In this document: piece by piece, positions 18,398-26,587 of the stretch | Position numbering within the stretch: position 1 is the stretch's first letter | Layout of the letters: each line of letters opens with the position of its first letter | Assembly (NCBI GenBank): GCA_903951325.1 | Contig: CAJBBN010000040.1 | Coordinates: 1 to 35,770 of the forward strand | Origin: an uncultured bacterium | GTDB lineage: Bacteria > Bacteroidota > Bacteroidia > Sphingobacteriales > Sphingobacteriaceae | Direction: 5' to 3' | Length of the DNA: 35,770 nt | The notes under the pieces: model-generated | The model's input: only the letters and a program-made list of their open reading frames with translations | What the model was told of the DNA's origin: nothing | Database searches by the model: none | Position numbers and translations under genes: made by a program

Positions 18398-20143
18398 ATG
18401 AAAATTTTATATCCCTATTTAAAAAACTATTGGAAATTAGGCGTATTAGCTTTGTTTTTGGCCGCTATTAACCAAGGTTTTTCACTTTTAGATCCCTTAT
18501 TGTTTCGTTATATAATTGATAATTATGCTAGTAAGTTTTCTGAACTAACAAAAGAAGAATATATCAGGGGAGTTGGATTTTTATTATGCGGTACTATTAG
18601 TGTAGCATTTGTTTCTAGAATTGCGAAAAATTTTCAGGATTACTTTGTGAATGTAATTACCCAGAAACTTGGTGCGCAAATGTATTCCGACGGTTTAGAA
18701 CATTCTTTAGGCTTGTCTTATGCGCAATTCGAAGACCAACGCAGTGGCGAAACATTAGGCATTTTACAAAAAGTAAGAACCGATGTCGAAAAGCTGATCG
18801 CTTCTTTTGTCAATACTTTATTTACCTCTTTTATTGGAATTGTTTTTGTAATGGTGTACGCCATTAGAGTACATTGGCTTATTGCGCCTGTGTTTTTAGC
18901 AGTCGTACCTTTGCTTGGTATTTTAAGTTCGGTACTGAGTAAAAGAATTAAAAAAATTCAAAAGGTAATTGTAGGCGAAACCACCGCGTTGGCAGGCTCT
19001 ACCACCGAATCATTGCGTAATATAGAATTAGTAAAATCTTTAGGCCTAGTAAAGCAAGAAATAAATAGACTCAATAATACGACCGAAAAAATCCTAGGTT
19101 TAGAATTAAGAAAAGTAAAATACATCAGGAGTTTAAGTTTTATTCAAGGCACTGCGGTTAATTTCTTAAGAACCTGCATCATGTTTATCATGTTGTATTT
19201 GATTTTTCAAAAAGAAATTTCCATTGGTCAAATGTTTTCTTTGATGTTTTATTCTTTCTTTATTTTTGGCCCATTACAAGAATTAGGCAATGTAATTAAT
19301 ACTTTCAGAGAGGCAGAGGTTTCTTTAGCTAATTTTAAAGCCATTATGGAAATGCCTAAAGAGCCTAAACCTGCACATCCAAAAATAATTAGCACGGTAA
19401 CAAAATTAACTTTTGATAAAGTTTCTTTTCAGCATCAGTCGGCTAAAACTAAAGCAATACAAGAAATTAGTTTCGAAGTAAATGCTGGTCAAACGGTTGC
19501 TTTTGTTGGACCTTCGGGATCTGGTAAAACAACATTGGTTAAATTATTGGTTGGATTGTATCGCCCTCAATCTGGACAAATTAGGTATAACGATGTACCC
19601 GAAAACGAAATTGATTTAGATACTTTAAGAGAAAAAATTGGATTTGTAACCCAAGACACCCAGTTGTTTGCTGGTAGTATTCGAGAGAACTTGTTATTTG
19701 TAAATCCAGGGGCTACAGATGCGCAATGTATGGAAGTGCTTGAAAAAGCAGCTTGCCAAAACTTATTGGCTCGCGCAGATAAAGGATTAGATACCGTTAT
19801 TGGCGAAGGCGGTGTAAAAGTTTCGGGAGGGGAGAAGCAGCGTTTATCTATTGCTAGGGCATTGCTCCGTAAACCTAATTTATTGGTCTTCGACGAAGCC
19901 ACCTCGGCGCTCGATTCTTTAACAGAAGAGGAAATCAATGAAACCATTAAAAAAATAGCCCATGGCGATTTACATATTACGATCATGATTGCCCATCGAT
20001 TATCTACTATTATGCATGCCGACAAAATTGTAGTCTTAGAAAAAGGCTTGGTTATTGAGGAAGGCAAACACGAAGATTTATTGGCTTTAAAGGGCTTATA
20101 TTATGCCATGTGGCGTCAGCAAATAGGCGAAAGAAATAGCTAA
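18398..20143 (+). CDS. ABC exporter, fused membrane and ATPase domains (MsbA/multidrug-like)
   Basis: This encodes 581 residues from the ATG at 18398. An in-frame ATG at 18368 would add ten residues, but the chosen start gives the usual family N terminus (MKILYPYLKNYWK) and leaves room for a promoter box at 18360-18367. A six-helix transmembrane domain (about 15-310) is followed by the nucleotide-binding domain with Walker A GPSGSGKTT (371-379), the signature VSGGEKQ (from about 475) and Walker B LLVFDEATSALD (D499, E500). It would form a homodimeric inner-membrane exporter of lipids or drugs; the substrate is unknown. It lies 54 bp upstream of ccmE and may read into it, but it is not a Ccm ABC subunit. 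Confidence 0.88.
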   Translation: MKILYPYLKNYWKLGVLALFLAAINQGFSLLDPLLFRYIIDNYASKFSELTKEEYIRGVGFLLCGTISVAFVSRIAKNFQDYFVNVITQKLGAQMYSDGLEHSLGLSYAQFEDQRSGETLGILQKVRTDVEKLIASFVNTLFTSFIGIVFVMVYAIRVHWLIAPVFLAVVPLLGILSSVLSKRIKKIQKVIVGETTALAGSTTESLRNIELVKSLGLVKQEINRLNNTTEKILGLELRKVKYIRSLSFIQGTAVNFLRTCIMFIMLYLIFQKEISIGQMFSLMFYSFFIFGPLQELGNVINTFREAEVSLANFKAIMEMPKEPKPAHPKIISTVTKLTFDKVSFQHQSAKTKAIQEISFEVNAGQTVAFVGPSGSGKTTLVKLLVGLYRPQSGQIRYNDVPENEIDLDTLREKIGFVTQDTQLFAGSIRENLLFVNPGATDAQCMEVLEKAACQNLLARADKGLDTVIGEGGVKVSGGEKQRLSIARALLRKPNLLVFDEATSALDSLTEEEINETIKKIAHGDLHITIMIAHRLSTIMHADKIVVLEKGLVIEEGKHEDLLALKGLYYAMWRQQIGERNS

Positions 20144-20146
20144 AAT

Positions 20147-20179
20147 ATTGCTTAAAATCGGTTTTTATGCTTAATTTTG
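20147..20179 (+). promoter_or_regulatory. Putative promoter for ccmE-ccmF
   Basis: TAATTTTG at 20172-20179 matches the -7 consensus, and ATTG at 20147-20150 lies 21 bp upstream in the -33 position. The box falls inside an alternative longer ccmE frame that would start at TTG 20177, which favours the ATG at 20198 as the true start. Confidence 0.45.
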
Positions 20180-20197
20180 AGTGATTTAAATCAGCAA

Positions 20198-20602
20198 ATG
20201 AAAAAGACCCATTTAATTGGCATTTTAGTTATTGCCATTGCCATTGCAGCCATCGTGAGTACTTTCTCCGATTCTAGTTCTTATGCAAGTTTTGCAGAGT
20301 CAAAACAAAGCAATAAAGAAATTCATGTAGTTGGTAAATTACAGAAAGAAAAGGAAATGATTTACAATCCTATTCAAGATGCCAATTATTTTTCTTTTTA
20401 TGTAAAAGACCAAGAAGGTGAAGAGTGTAAAGTGATTTACGCTGGCACCAAACCTCAGGACTTCGAAAAATCTGAACAAATTGTGTTAATTGGTAAAATG
20501 CAAGCGGATGAATTTCATGCATCGAAAATTTTAATGAAATGTCCTTCAAAATACACGAACGATAAAGTGGAGACCAAAGAGTTCAAAGCGCAAACATCAT
20601 AG
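20198..20602 (+). CDS. ccmE: Cytochrome c maturation heme chaperone CcmE, CxxxY type
   Basis: This encodes 134 residues from the ATG at 20198. One N-terminal transmembrane anchor (about 5-23) is followed by a small OB-fold domain (HVVGKL, FSFYVKDQEGEECKVIYAG, IVLIGKM). CcmE holds heme covalently in the periplasm between CcmC and CcmF. In the classical protein the heme-binding residue is His in an HxxxY motif; here the corresponding site reads KCPSKY, giving Cys115 and Tyr119, a CxxxY variant. Such variants are known from some other bacteria, for example Desulfovibrio. CcmF follows after 27 bp. Confidence 0.88.
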   Translation: MKKTHLIGILVIAIAIAAIVSTFSDSSSYASFAESKQSNKEIHVVGKLQKEKEMIYNPIQDANYFSFYVKDQEGEECKVIYAGTKPQDFEKSEQIVLIGKMQADEFHASKILMKCPSKYTNDKVETKEFKAQTS

Positions 20603-20629
20603 CATATCCTATTCTTTCAAAATAAATTC

Positions 20630-23065
20630 ATGGAAATAAAATTTTTAGGGGAACATTTGTTACCCGGTATAGCTGGTAATTTTGCAGTGGTCTTGGCTTT
20701 TTCAAGTGCATTACTTACCACAATTGCTTATTTTTTTGCAGCCAAAACTGCCGAAAATTCGTGGTTAAAAATTGCGCGAACCGCTTTGTATGTGCATGCG
20801 ATATCCATCATTGGTATTATTGTAAGTTTAGCGGTTATCATTGGTAATCATTATTTCGAATACCATTATGCTTGGGCTCATTCGAGCACCACTTTGCCAA
20901 CTAAGTATATTATTTCTTGTTTCTGGGAAGGACAAGAGGGAAGTTTTTTATTGTGGTCATTTTGGCAAATGTGTTTAGCATTGGTGCTTCGTTTTTTTGC
21001 AAGAAAATGGGAACCTTCGGTTATAGCCATTGTCATGCTTTCACAAGTTTTAATTATGTCTATGTTATTAGGCGTAGAAATTCTTGGACATGTGATTGGT
21101 TCTAATCCATTTATTTTACTACGCGATGCCTTGCAAGCACCCATTTTTCAAAGAGCCGATTATTTATCTTTAATTAAAGATGGTAATGGTTTAAATCCAT
21201 TATTACAAAACTATTGGATGGTCATTCATCCGCCAACTTTGTTTTTAGGTTTTGCCTCTATGGTGGTACCATTTGCTTTTGCACTAGCAGGTGTATGGCA
21301 AAAGAAATACGATGAATGGATGAAACCTGCATTGCCTTGGGCTTTATTTGCCGTTATGGTTTTAGGCACAGGTATTATCATGGGCTCTTTTTGGGCTTAT
21401 GAGGCTTTAAATTTTGGTGGTTTTTGGGCTTGGGATCCGGTAGAAAATGCATCTTTAATTCCTTGGCTAACTTTAATTGCAGGCGTGCATGTAATGCTAG
21501 CTTATAAGCATAGCGGGCATTCGTATTTTACCGCTTTATTTTTAGTCTTCATTAGTTATGTATTGGTTTTCTATGCTTCCTTTTTAACTAGAAGCGGTAT
21601 TCTTGGAAATGCCTCAGTACACGCATTTACAGACCTTGGTATGTCGGGCCAATTGGTTATTTATATTTTAGTTTTCTTAGGAATTGGATCTTATTTATTA
21701 ATTAAAAATTGGAAACATTTTCCGCGTACAAAAAAAGACGAAGAAACTTATTCAAGAGAATTTTGGTTATTTATCGGTGCGGTCATGTTAGGTATATCTT
21801 GTTTCCAAGTGATCTTAACCACTTCTATTCCGGTAATCAATAAATTATTTGGTAGCAATATTGCGCCACCTGTAAATGTAATTGATCATTATAATAAATG
21901 GCAAATTCCAATCGCAGTGTTAATTTTAATTATTTCTGGATTTGCACAATTTTTAAAATATAAAAATACAGATCCTCAAAAATTCAAAAAAGTATTTTTC
22001 ATCACCTTATTATTAAGTGGCATTACCTCTACTATCATTTGTTATTATGCAGGATATTTTCAATTAATTCCTTTTGCATTATTGGTATTTGCGGCAAATT
22101 TTGCGGTGTTTGCCAATGGAGAAATTTTACTATCTGTTTTCAAAGGGAAAATAAAATTAGCTGGTTCGGCCATTGCACACATGGGCTTTGCGCTATTGTT
22201 ATTGGGAGCGCTAATAGCAGCCTCTAAAAGCGAAGTATTGAGTATTAATAATTCTGGATACAATTACGGTAAAGAATTTAATGAAAAAAATACCAAAGAA
22301 AATATTCTATTGTGGAAAGACGAACCACTTAAAATGGGAAATTACGAATTGACTTACTTAGGTGATTCATTAGCGCCACCCAATACCTATTATAAAGTTC
22401 ATTACGATGAATTAGATAAGAATGGTAAAATAGTACATTCGTTTTTATTGTATCCAAATGCACAAGTGAATCCGAAAATGGGTTTAATTGCTTCGCCAGA
22501 TACTAAACATTATTTAACACACGATATTTATACACACGTAAGCTCGGTTCCTCAAAAAGAAGAAACGCATCAAACACACGAAGGGCATAGCGAAGACGAA
22601 GGCTATACAAGTACGAAAAACTATACCGTTAAAATTGGAGATACCATTCGTTACGATAAAGGCATCATTATCTTAGCTGGTTTAAATAATAAAGTAACCG
22701 TAAAAGACATCACACTAGAAAGTAATGATATTGCAGTAGGAGCAGATTTACGAATCATCAACGAAGATAGAGAAACACTGATCACACCCATATTTGTAAT
22801 TAAAAATAATTACCAATTTGATCTGCCTCAGGAATCTGATGCGGTGGGTATTAAAGCTAAGTTTACTAAAATCAATCCTAGCACAGGCGAAATTGACTTA
22901 GTCATTATGCAAAAGCCACCAAAGCAACGCGATTATATCATTATGAAAGCCATTGTATTCCCTTATATTAATTTCTTATGGGGCGGTACTATTTTAATGG
23001 TCTTAGGTTTTATTCTCTCTATTTTTAGAAGAGTAAAAGAATATAAAAGAGAACCTATTTCATGA
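20630..23065 (+). CDS. ccmF: Cytochrome c heme lyase CcmF
   Basis: This encodes 811 residues, a polytopic inner-membrane protein with about 14-15 hydrophobic helices. The WWD heme-handling motif GGFWAWDPVENASLIPWL begins at about residue 263, and HPPTLFLGF, typical of the CcmF/CcsA superfamily, precedes it. A large periplasmic part near the C terminus (about 545-775) contains a His-rich stretch (HQTHEGHSEDEG), then a last helix before the end. CcmF attaches heme from CcmE to apocytochrome c. It overlaps the next gene by four bases (ATGA), so the two are coupled. I see no ccmG or ccmH in the window. Confidence 0.93.
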   Translation: MEIKFLGEHLLPGIAGNFAVVLAFSSALLTTIAYFFAAKTAENSWLKIARTALYVHAISIIGIIVSLAVIIGNHYFEYHYAWAHSSTTLPTKYIISCFWEGQEGSFLLWSFWQMCLALVLRFFARKWEPSVIAIVMLSQVLIMSMLLGVEILGHVIGSNPFILLRDALQAPIFQRADYLSLIKDGNGLNPLLQNYWMVIHPPTLFLGFASMVVPFAFALAGVWQKKYDEWMKPALPWALFAVMVLGTGIIMGSFWAYEALNFGGFWAWDPVENASLIPWLTLIAGVHVMLAYKHSGHSYFTALFLVFISYVLVFYASFLTRSGILGNASVHAFTDLGMSGQLVIYILVFLGIGSYLLIKNWKHFPRTKKDEETYSREFWLFIGAVMLGISCFQVILTTSIPVINKLFGSNIAPPVNVIDHYNKWQIPIAVLILIISGFAQFLKYKNTDPQKFKKVFFITLLLSGITSTIICYYAGYFQLIPFALLVFAANFAVFANGEILLSVFKGKIKLAGSAIAHMGFALLLLGALIAASKSEVLSINNSGYNYGKEFNEKNTKENILLWKDEPLKMGNYELTYLGDSLAPPNTYYKVHYDELDKNGKIVHSFLLYPNAQVNPKMGLIASPDTKHYLTHDIYTHVSSVPQKEETHQTHEGHSEDEGYTSTKNYTVKIGDTIRYDKGIIILAGLNNKVTVKDITLESNDIAVGADLRIINEDRETLITPIFVIKNNYQFDLPQESDAVGIKAKFTKINPSTGEIDLVIMQKPPKQRDYIIMKAIVFPYINFLWGGTILMVLGFILSIFRRVKEYKREPIS

Positions 23066-23835
23066 ATTTAAAAATTGCAATTGTAGGAGCGGGTAATGTG
23101 GCGAGCTTTTTTGCTAAGAAGTTTGCAGCAGCCGGATTTACCATTGTATCTATTCATAGTAAAAATTTAGCACATGCCGAAAGTTTAGCCAGCGAGGTGC
23201 AAGCCGTCGCCAGCAACACATTATCGACCATCGGCTCCGACTTCGATTATTTATTATTTGCAGTGTCGGACGATGCGCTCAAAGCCTGTGTAGCCGAGGT
23301 TCCTGCAAGCAACAACTTTTGTTGGTTACATACTTCTGGCGCAATGTCTAAAGAAATTTTTGCAGCAAAAACGAATCAGTACGGCGTTTTTTATCCACTC
23401 CAAACCTTTACTAAATCTGTATCGTTAAGTCAATCAGTTTTTCCTGTTTTAATTGAATCTTCTTCGGAGGAAATTCAACAAGCGCTCGAAAAATTAGCTG
23501 CGCAAATACAATTGCCTTTTCAATACGCCGATTCTGATCAGCGAAAAAATATTCATTTAGCTGCCGTATTTGCTTGTAATTTTTCCAATCATTTATTTCA
23601 AATTGCTTCCCAAATTTTAGCAGAGCAAAATTTGCCTTTTGAATTATTGTTGCCTTTAATTCAAGAAACAGTTGCAAAATTAAATCATTTGTCGCCTTCG
23701 GCTGCACAAACTGGCCCAGCCATCCGAAACGATCAAGCAGTAATTTCAGCTCATATTGCGTTACTTAAAGAGCATCCACAATGGGCCGAGCTTTACCAAT
23801 TATTATCTGCCGAAATTCAAAAACCAAAACAATAA
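23062..23835 (+). CDS. Rossmann-fold protein with DUF2520 domain
   Basis: This encodes 257 residues. The N-terminal nucleotide-binding motif is IAIVGAGNVASFFAKKF (about 5-21), followed by a Rossmann domain to about residue 120, with the HTSGAMS loop and YPLQTFTK. The rest is the helical DUF2520 domain (NIHLAAVFACNFSNHLF, TGPAIRNDQ). The layout resembles NADP-dependent 6-phosphogluconate/pyrroline-carboxylate-type reductases, so an NAD(P)-linked oxidoreductase is likely, but the substrate is unknown. The start overlaps the ccmF stop by 4 bp. Confidence 0.87.
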   Translation: MNLKIAIVGAGNVASFFAKKFAAAGFTIVSIHSKNLAHAESLASEVQAVASNTLSTIGSDFDYLLFAVSDDALKACVAEVPASNNFCWLHTSGAMSKEIFAAKTNQYGVFYPLQTFTKSVSLSQSVFPVLIESSSEEIQQALEKLAAQIQLPFQYADSDQRKNIHLAAVFACNFSNHLFQIASQILAEQNLPFELLLPLIQETVAKLNHLSPSAAQTGPAIRNDQAVISAHIALLKEHPQWAELYQLLSAEIQKPKQ

Positions 23836-23842
23836 AAAAATC

Positions 23843-23876
23843 CTAGATTAGATTCATTCTAATTTGGTATTTTTTG
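23843..23876 (+). terminator. Weak hairpin after the DUF2520 gene
   Basis: Bases 23843-23852 pair with 23858-23867 (ten pairs, two of them G-U) around a five-base loop, followed by a T-rich run. The stem is AT-rich and weak, so termination is uncertain. Confidence 0.3.
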
Positions 23877-23930
23877 TTATTTTTGTGTTTAATCAAACAA
23901 AAAAGGCATTTTGTTGATTTATATACTATT

Positions 23931-24263
23931 ATGAAAATATTTAACCTCACTATAAATTTCGAAGAAAAAGACCATTCAAGCATTGTATTACCCATTGCCG
24001 AAGGCGAATCGGTATTAGATGTATGCATGGAAAATGGCATTGAATTACAACATAATTGCGGAGGCGTATGCGGTTGCAGTACTTGTCATTTATATGTCAA
24101 TAAAGGCATGGAGTTTTTACAAGACATTTCGGATAAAGAAGAAGATTTCATAGATCGTGCGGTTAACCCACGCATCAATTCTAGATTGGGTTGCCAATGC
24201 ATTACCACAACCGGCGATTTTGAAGTATTAATACCCGATCAATCGGGATTTATGGGTCATTAA
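23931..24263 (+). CDS. fdx: 2Fe-2S ferredoxin, adrenodoxin type
   Basis: This encodes 110 residues from the ATG at 23931; upstream in-frame codons do not resemble the family. The ligands are C43, C49 and C52 in HNCGGVCGCSTCH and C88 in RLGCQC, matching the C-x5-C-x2-C...C pattern of the Fdx of the Isc system. It carries electrons in the cytoplasm, probably for Fe-S cluster assembly, since iscX follows after 9 bp. A TATTTTTG box at 23878-23885, 45 bp upstream, could be its promoter. Confidence 0.92.
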   Translation: MKIFNLTINFEEKDHSSIVLPIAEGESVLDVCMENGIELQHNCGGVCGCSTCHLYVNKGMEFLQDISDKEEDFIDRAVNPRINSRLGCQCITTTGDFEVLIPDQSGFMGH

Positions 24264-24272
24264 ACAAATCAA

Positions 24273-24515
24273 ATGAAAGACGAAAAATTTCAATTAACCT
24301 ACGGCTGGAAAGACACCGAGGACATTGCCATTCATTTATACGAAAAATTCGGAGATGATTTTTCGGAATCAAAAATATATCGAATTCGATTTACGGAATT
24401 ATTAGAATGGGTGCTTACTTTGCCTAATTTTACAGGAACCAAAGAAACCTGTAACGAATCTTATTTAGAAATGATTCAATCTGCTTGGGTTTACGAGTGG
24501 AGAGATAATCAATAA
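24273..24515 (+). CDS. iscX: Fe-S assembly protein IscX
   Basis: This encodes 80 residues with the IscX pattern: YGWKDTEDIAIHLYEKFGDDF, IRFTELLEWVLTLPNF, NESYLEMIQSAWVYEW. The Trp and acidic positions match the small IscX/YfhJ family, which binds IscS and modulates iron delivery. The N terminus is about ten residues longer than in E. coli. It sits directly after the ferredoxin gene, as in proteobacterial isc operons, although iscS, iscU and hscAB are not in this window. Confidence 0.9.
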   Translation: MKDEKFQLTYGWKDTEDIAIHLYEKFGDDFSESKIYRIRFTELLEWVLTLPNFTGTKETCNESYLEMIQSAWVYEWRDNQ

Positions 24516-24532
24516 AAGCTTATATTTACTTT

Positions 24533-25060
24533 ATGGCTTATTTAAATCGACTAACCGATATCTGTGTTTTTGTGCTCGACTTAGACGGTGTGCTCACCGA
24601 TGGTACTGTTTATGTATCTGAATCTGGCGAACAATTAAGACGCATGAATATCAAAGATGGCTATGCCATTCAATTAGCGATTAAAAAAGGATATAAAATA
24701 ATTGTGATTTCTGGTGCTGGTTCTAATACCGTAATTAAAAGATTAAATGGATTAGGGATTACCGATATTCATTTAGCGGTAAAAGATAAGGTTGCTGTAC
24801 TCGAAAATTATTTACAGCAACACCATTTAAGCTTTTCGCAGGTAGCTTATATCGGCGATGACATTCCAGATTTAAATTGCATGAAACTAGTGAGTGTAGC
24901 GGTTTGTCCGGCAGATGCAGTGCAACAAATTAAAGCCATTGCACATTATGTTTCGCCACTAAAAGGGGGAGAAGGATGTGTGCGCGATTTCATTGAAAAA
25001 GTAATGACCATTCGCAACGATTGGAATAACGAATTTAGTAATACCACTACTTCTGCATAA
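24533..25060 (+). CDS. kdsC: KdsC-like HAD phosphatase (3-deoxy-manno-octulosonate-8-phosphate phosphatase)
   Basis: This encodes 175 residues without a cap domain, the size of the tetrameric KdsC class. HAD motif I is DLDGVLTDG with nucleophile D16 and acid D18, motif II is VISGAGS, the lysine is K84 or K86, and motif IV is GDDIPDLNCM (D109, D110). In the KDO branch of lipopolysaccharide synthesis this enzyme dephosphorylates KDO-8-phosphate. No kdsA, kdsB or kdsD is nearby, so the name is by family resemblance. A TATATTTA box lies 4 bp before the ATG, and the UbiA-type gene follows after 2 bp. Confidence 0.85.
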   Translation: MAYLNRLTDICVFVLDLDGVLTDGTVYVSESGEQLRRMNIKDGYAIQLAIKKGYKIIVISGAGSNTVIKRLNGLGITDIHLAVKDKVAVLENYLQQHHLSFSQVAYIGDDIPDLNCMKLVSVAVCPADAVQQIKAIAHYVSPLKGGEGCVRDFIEKVMTIRNDWNNEFSNTTTSA

Positions 25061-25062
25061 CT

Positions 25063-26004
25063 ATGGTTCCATTTTTAAAATTGATTCGCTTGCCCAATTT
25101 AATTTTGATCGCAGCACTTCAATATTTTATTCGTCAATTTTTATTATTTCCCATGTTGGCGAGCTATGGTTTTATTAGCAGCTTAAGCAACGAATCATTT
25201 TATTTATTATTAGTTGCTTCTGCACTCATTTCCGCAGCTGGTTATATCATCAACGATTATTTTGATTTGCGTATCGATTATGTCAATAAACCCGAAAAGG
25301 TAATCATTGGTATTGCCATCAAACGCAGAGTGGCTATGGCTTTGCATGTAGTGTTTAGTTTATTGGGTGTAGTCATTTTTAGTTATTTAGCCTTTCAATT
25401 AAAAGTAGGCGTTTTGGCATTAGTGCCTATGTTAATTGTGGGCTTATTGTGGTTTTATTCTACCGATTACAAAAGACAATTCTTAATTGGAAATATAGTC
25501 GCAGGCCTATTAGCGGTATTCCCCATTTTATTGGTGGTACTTTTCGAAACCAGTATTTTCAAAGCTTATTATACAATAGAAAATAAATTAATTGCGGTAT
25601 TAATATTAAAAGTAATCGGCTATTTTAGTGTAGTTGTATTTTTAATGGCTATGCTTATTTCTATTTTGAAAGATATCAACGAAGTGCAAGGCGATGCAAG
25701 ATTGAAATGCAAAACCATGCCTATTGTGCTGGGCGTTAAATGGGCTAAAGTAATTGTGGTGGTATTGGTTGCTTTAATTTGTTATGTATTGTCTTCTATT
25801 CAACAATTACAATATGCCAATCATGCCTATGTGCCATTACTATTTATTTTACTAGGCATAGAGCTTCCCTTATTAACTGCCATGTTTGCATTGATCTTCT
25901 CAAGCACAACAAGTGCAGGTATTTGGGCACATCGATTAGCAATCTTAGCCATGGTAATTGGTGTTTTTGCTATTCCTGTTTTAAACTTTTTCCCTGGAAA
26001 TTAA
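25063..26004 (+). CDS. UbiA-type prenyltransferase (geranylgeranylglycerol-phosphate-like)
   Basis: This encodes 313 residues with eight or nine predicted transmembrane helices. The first Asp-rich motif is NDYFDLRID (D65, D68, D72), and the second lies in KDINEVQGD. UbiA enzymes join a polyprenyl diphosphate to an acceptor in the inner membrane. Bacteroidota members at this locus are usually named geranylgeranylglycerol-phosphate geranylgeranyltransferases, but the acceptor cannot be read here. It may instead act on an aromatic ring, as MenA and UbiA do. The gene is 1 bp from maf and 2 bp from the phosphatase. Confidence 0.85.
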   Translation: MVPFLKLIRLPNLILIAALQYFIRQFLLFPMLASYGFISSLSNESFYLLLVASALISAAGYIINDYFDLRIDYVNKPEKVIIGIAIKRRVAMALHVVFSLLGVVIFSYLAFQLKVGVLALVPMLIVGLLWFYSTDYKRQFLIGNIVAGLLAVFPILLVVLFETSIFKAYYTIENKLIAVLILKVIGYFSVVVFLMAMLISILKDINEVQGDARLKCKTMPIVLGVKWAKVIVVVLVALICYVLSSIQQLQYANHAYVPLLFILLGIELPLLTAMFALIFSSTTSAGIWAHRLAILAMVIGVFAIPVLNFFPGN

Positions 26005-26005
26005 T

Positions 26006-26587
26006 ATGCTGAAATTCCCTTTTCAAATTGTATTGGGTTCGCAATCGCCGCGCCGAAAAGAGCTTTTAAGCTTAATGAATATCGACTTCAGAGTAGAAGT
26101 ACAAGAAGTGGAAGAAAGTTACCCCGAAAATTTAACACCTATTGAAATAGCTATTCATATTGCTAGTAAAAAAGCGAAGGCATTTAAAGGCCTTTCTGCA
26201 AACGAATTATTAATTACGGCAGATACTATTGTTGCGCAGCATCATCATATTCTAGGCAAGCCTAAAGATGCCGCACATGCCAAAGAAATGATTCAGCAAT
26301 TAGCCGGTAATACGCACGAAGTAATTACCGCAGTTGCTTTTCAATACCAATCACAATTAATCACTTTTCATGATTGTACCAAAGTCTACATGAATCCATT
26401 AAGCGAATCAGAAATTAATCATTATATCGAAAATTATAAACCCTACGATAAGGCTGGAGCCTACGGGATACAAGAGTGGATAGGATTAGTAGCGATTCAA
26501 AAAATCGAAGGTTCTTATACCAATGTAATGGGTTTACCTACCGAAAAACTGTATCAAGAACTCCAAAAAATAAAAACAATAGCTTAG
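26006..26587 (+). CDS. maf: Maf-family nucleotide pyrophosphatase
   Basis: This encodes 193 residues. The family motif LGSQSPRRKELL is at 10-21, TADTIV at about 72, GKPKDAAHAKEM next, and PYDKAGAYGIQ at about 148-158. Maf/YhdE enzymes hydrolyse non-canonical or canonical nucleoside triphosphates (dTTP/UTP class) in the cytoplasm; older work linked them to septum inhibition. The stop overlaps the end of the convergent ABC permease gene by 4 bp, leaving no space for a terminator. Confidence 0.92.
   Translation: MLKFPFQIVLGSQSPRRKELLSLMNIDFRVEVQEVEESYPENLTPIEIAIHIASKKAKAFKGLSANELLITADTIVAQHHHILGKPKDAAHAKEMIQQLAGNTHEVITAVAFQYQSQLITFHDCTKVYMNPLSESEINHYIENYKPYDKAGAYGIQEWIGLVAIQKIEGSYTNVMGLPTEKLYQELQKIKTIA

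Noticed and set aside
19567-20067. A 166-codon open frame antisense to the ABC exporter ATPase domain
   Set aside because: It lies wholly inside a well-supported gene with Walker A, signature and Walker B motifs, and its translation shows no domain or signal peptide.
20177-20197. Upstream TTG start for ccmE
   Set aside because: The TTG is part of a promoter-like TAATTTTG box, and the ATG at 20198 gives a normal membrane anchor.
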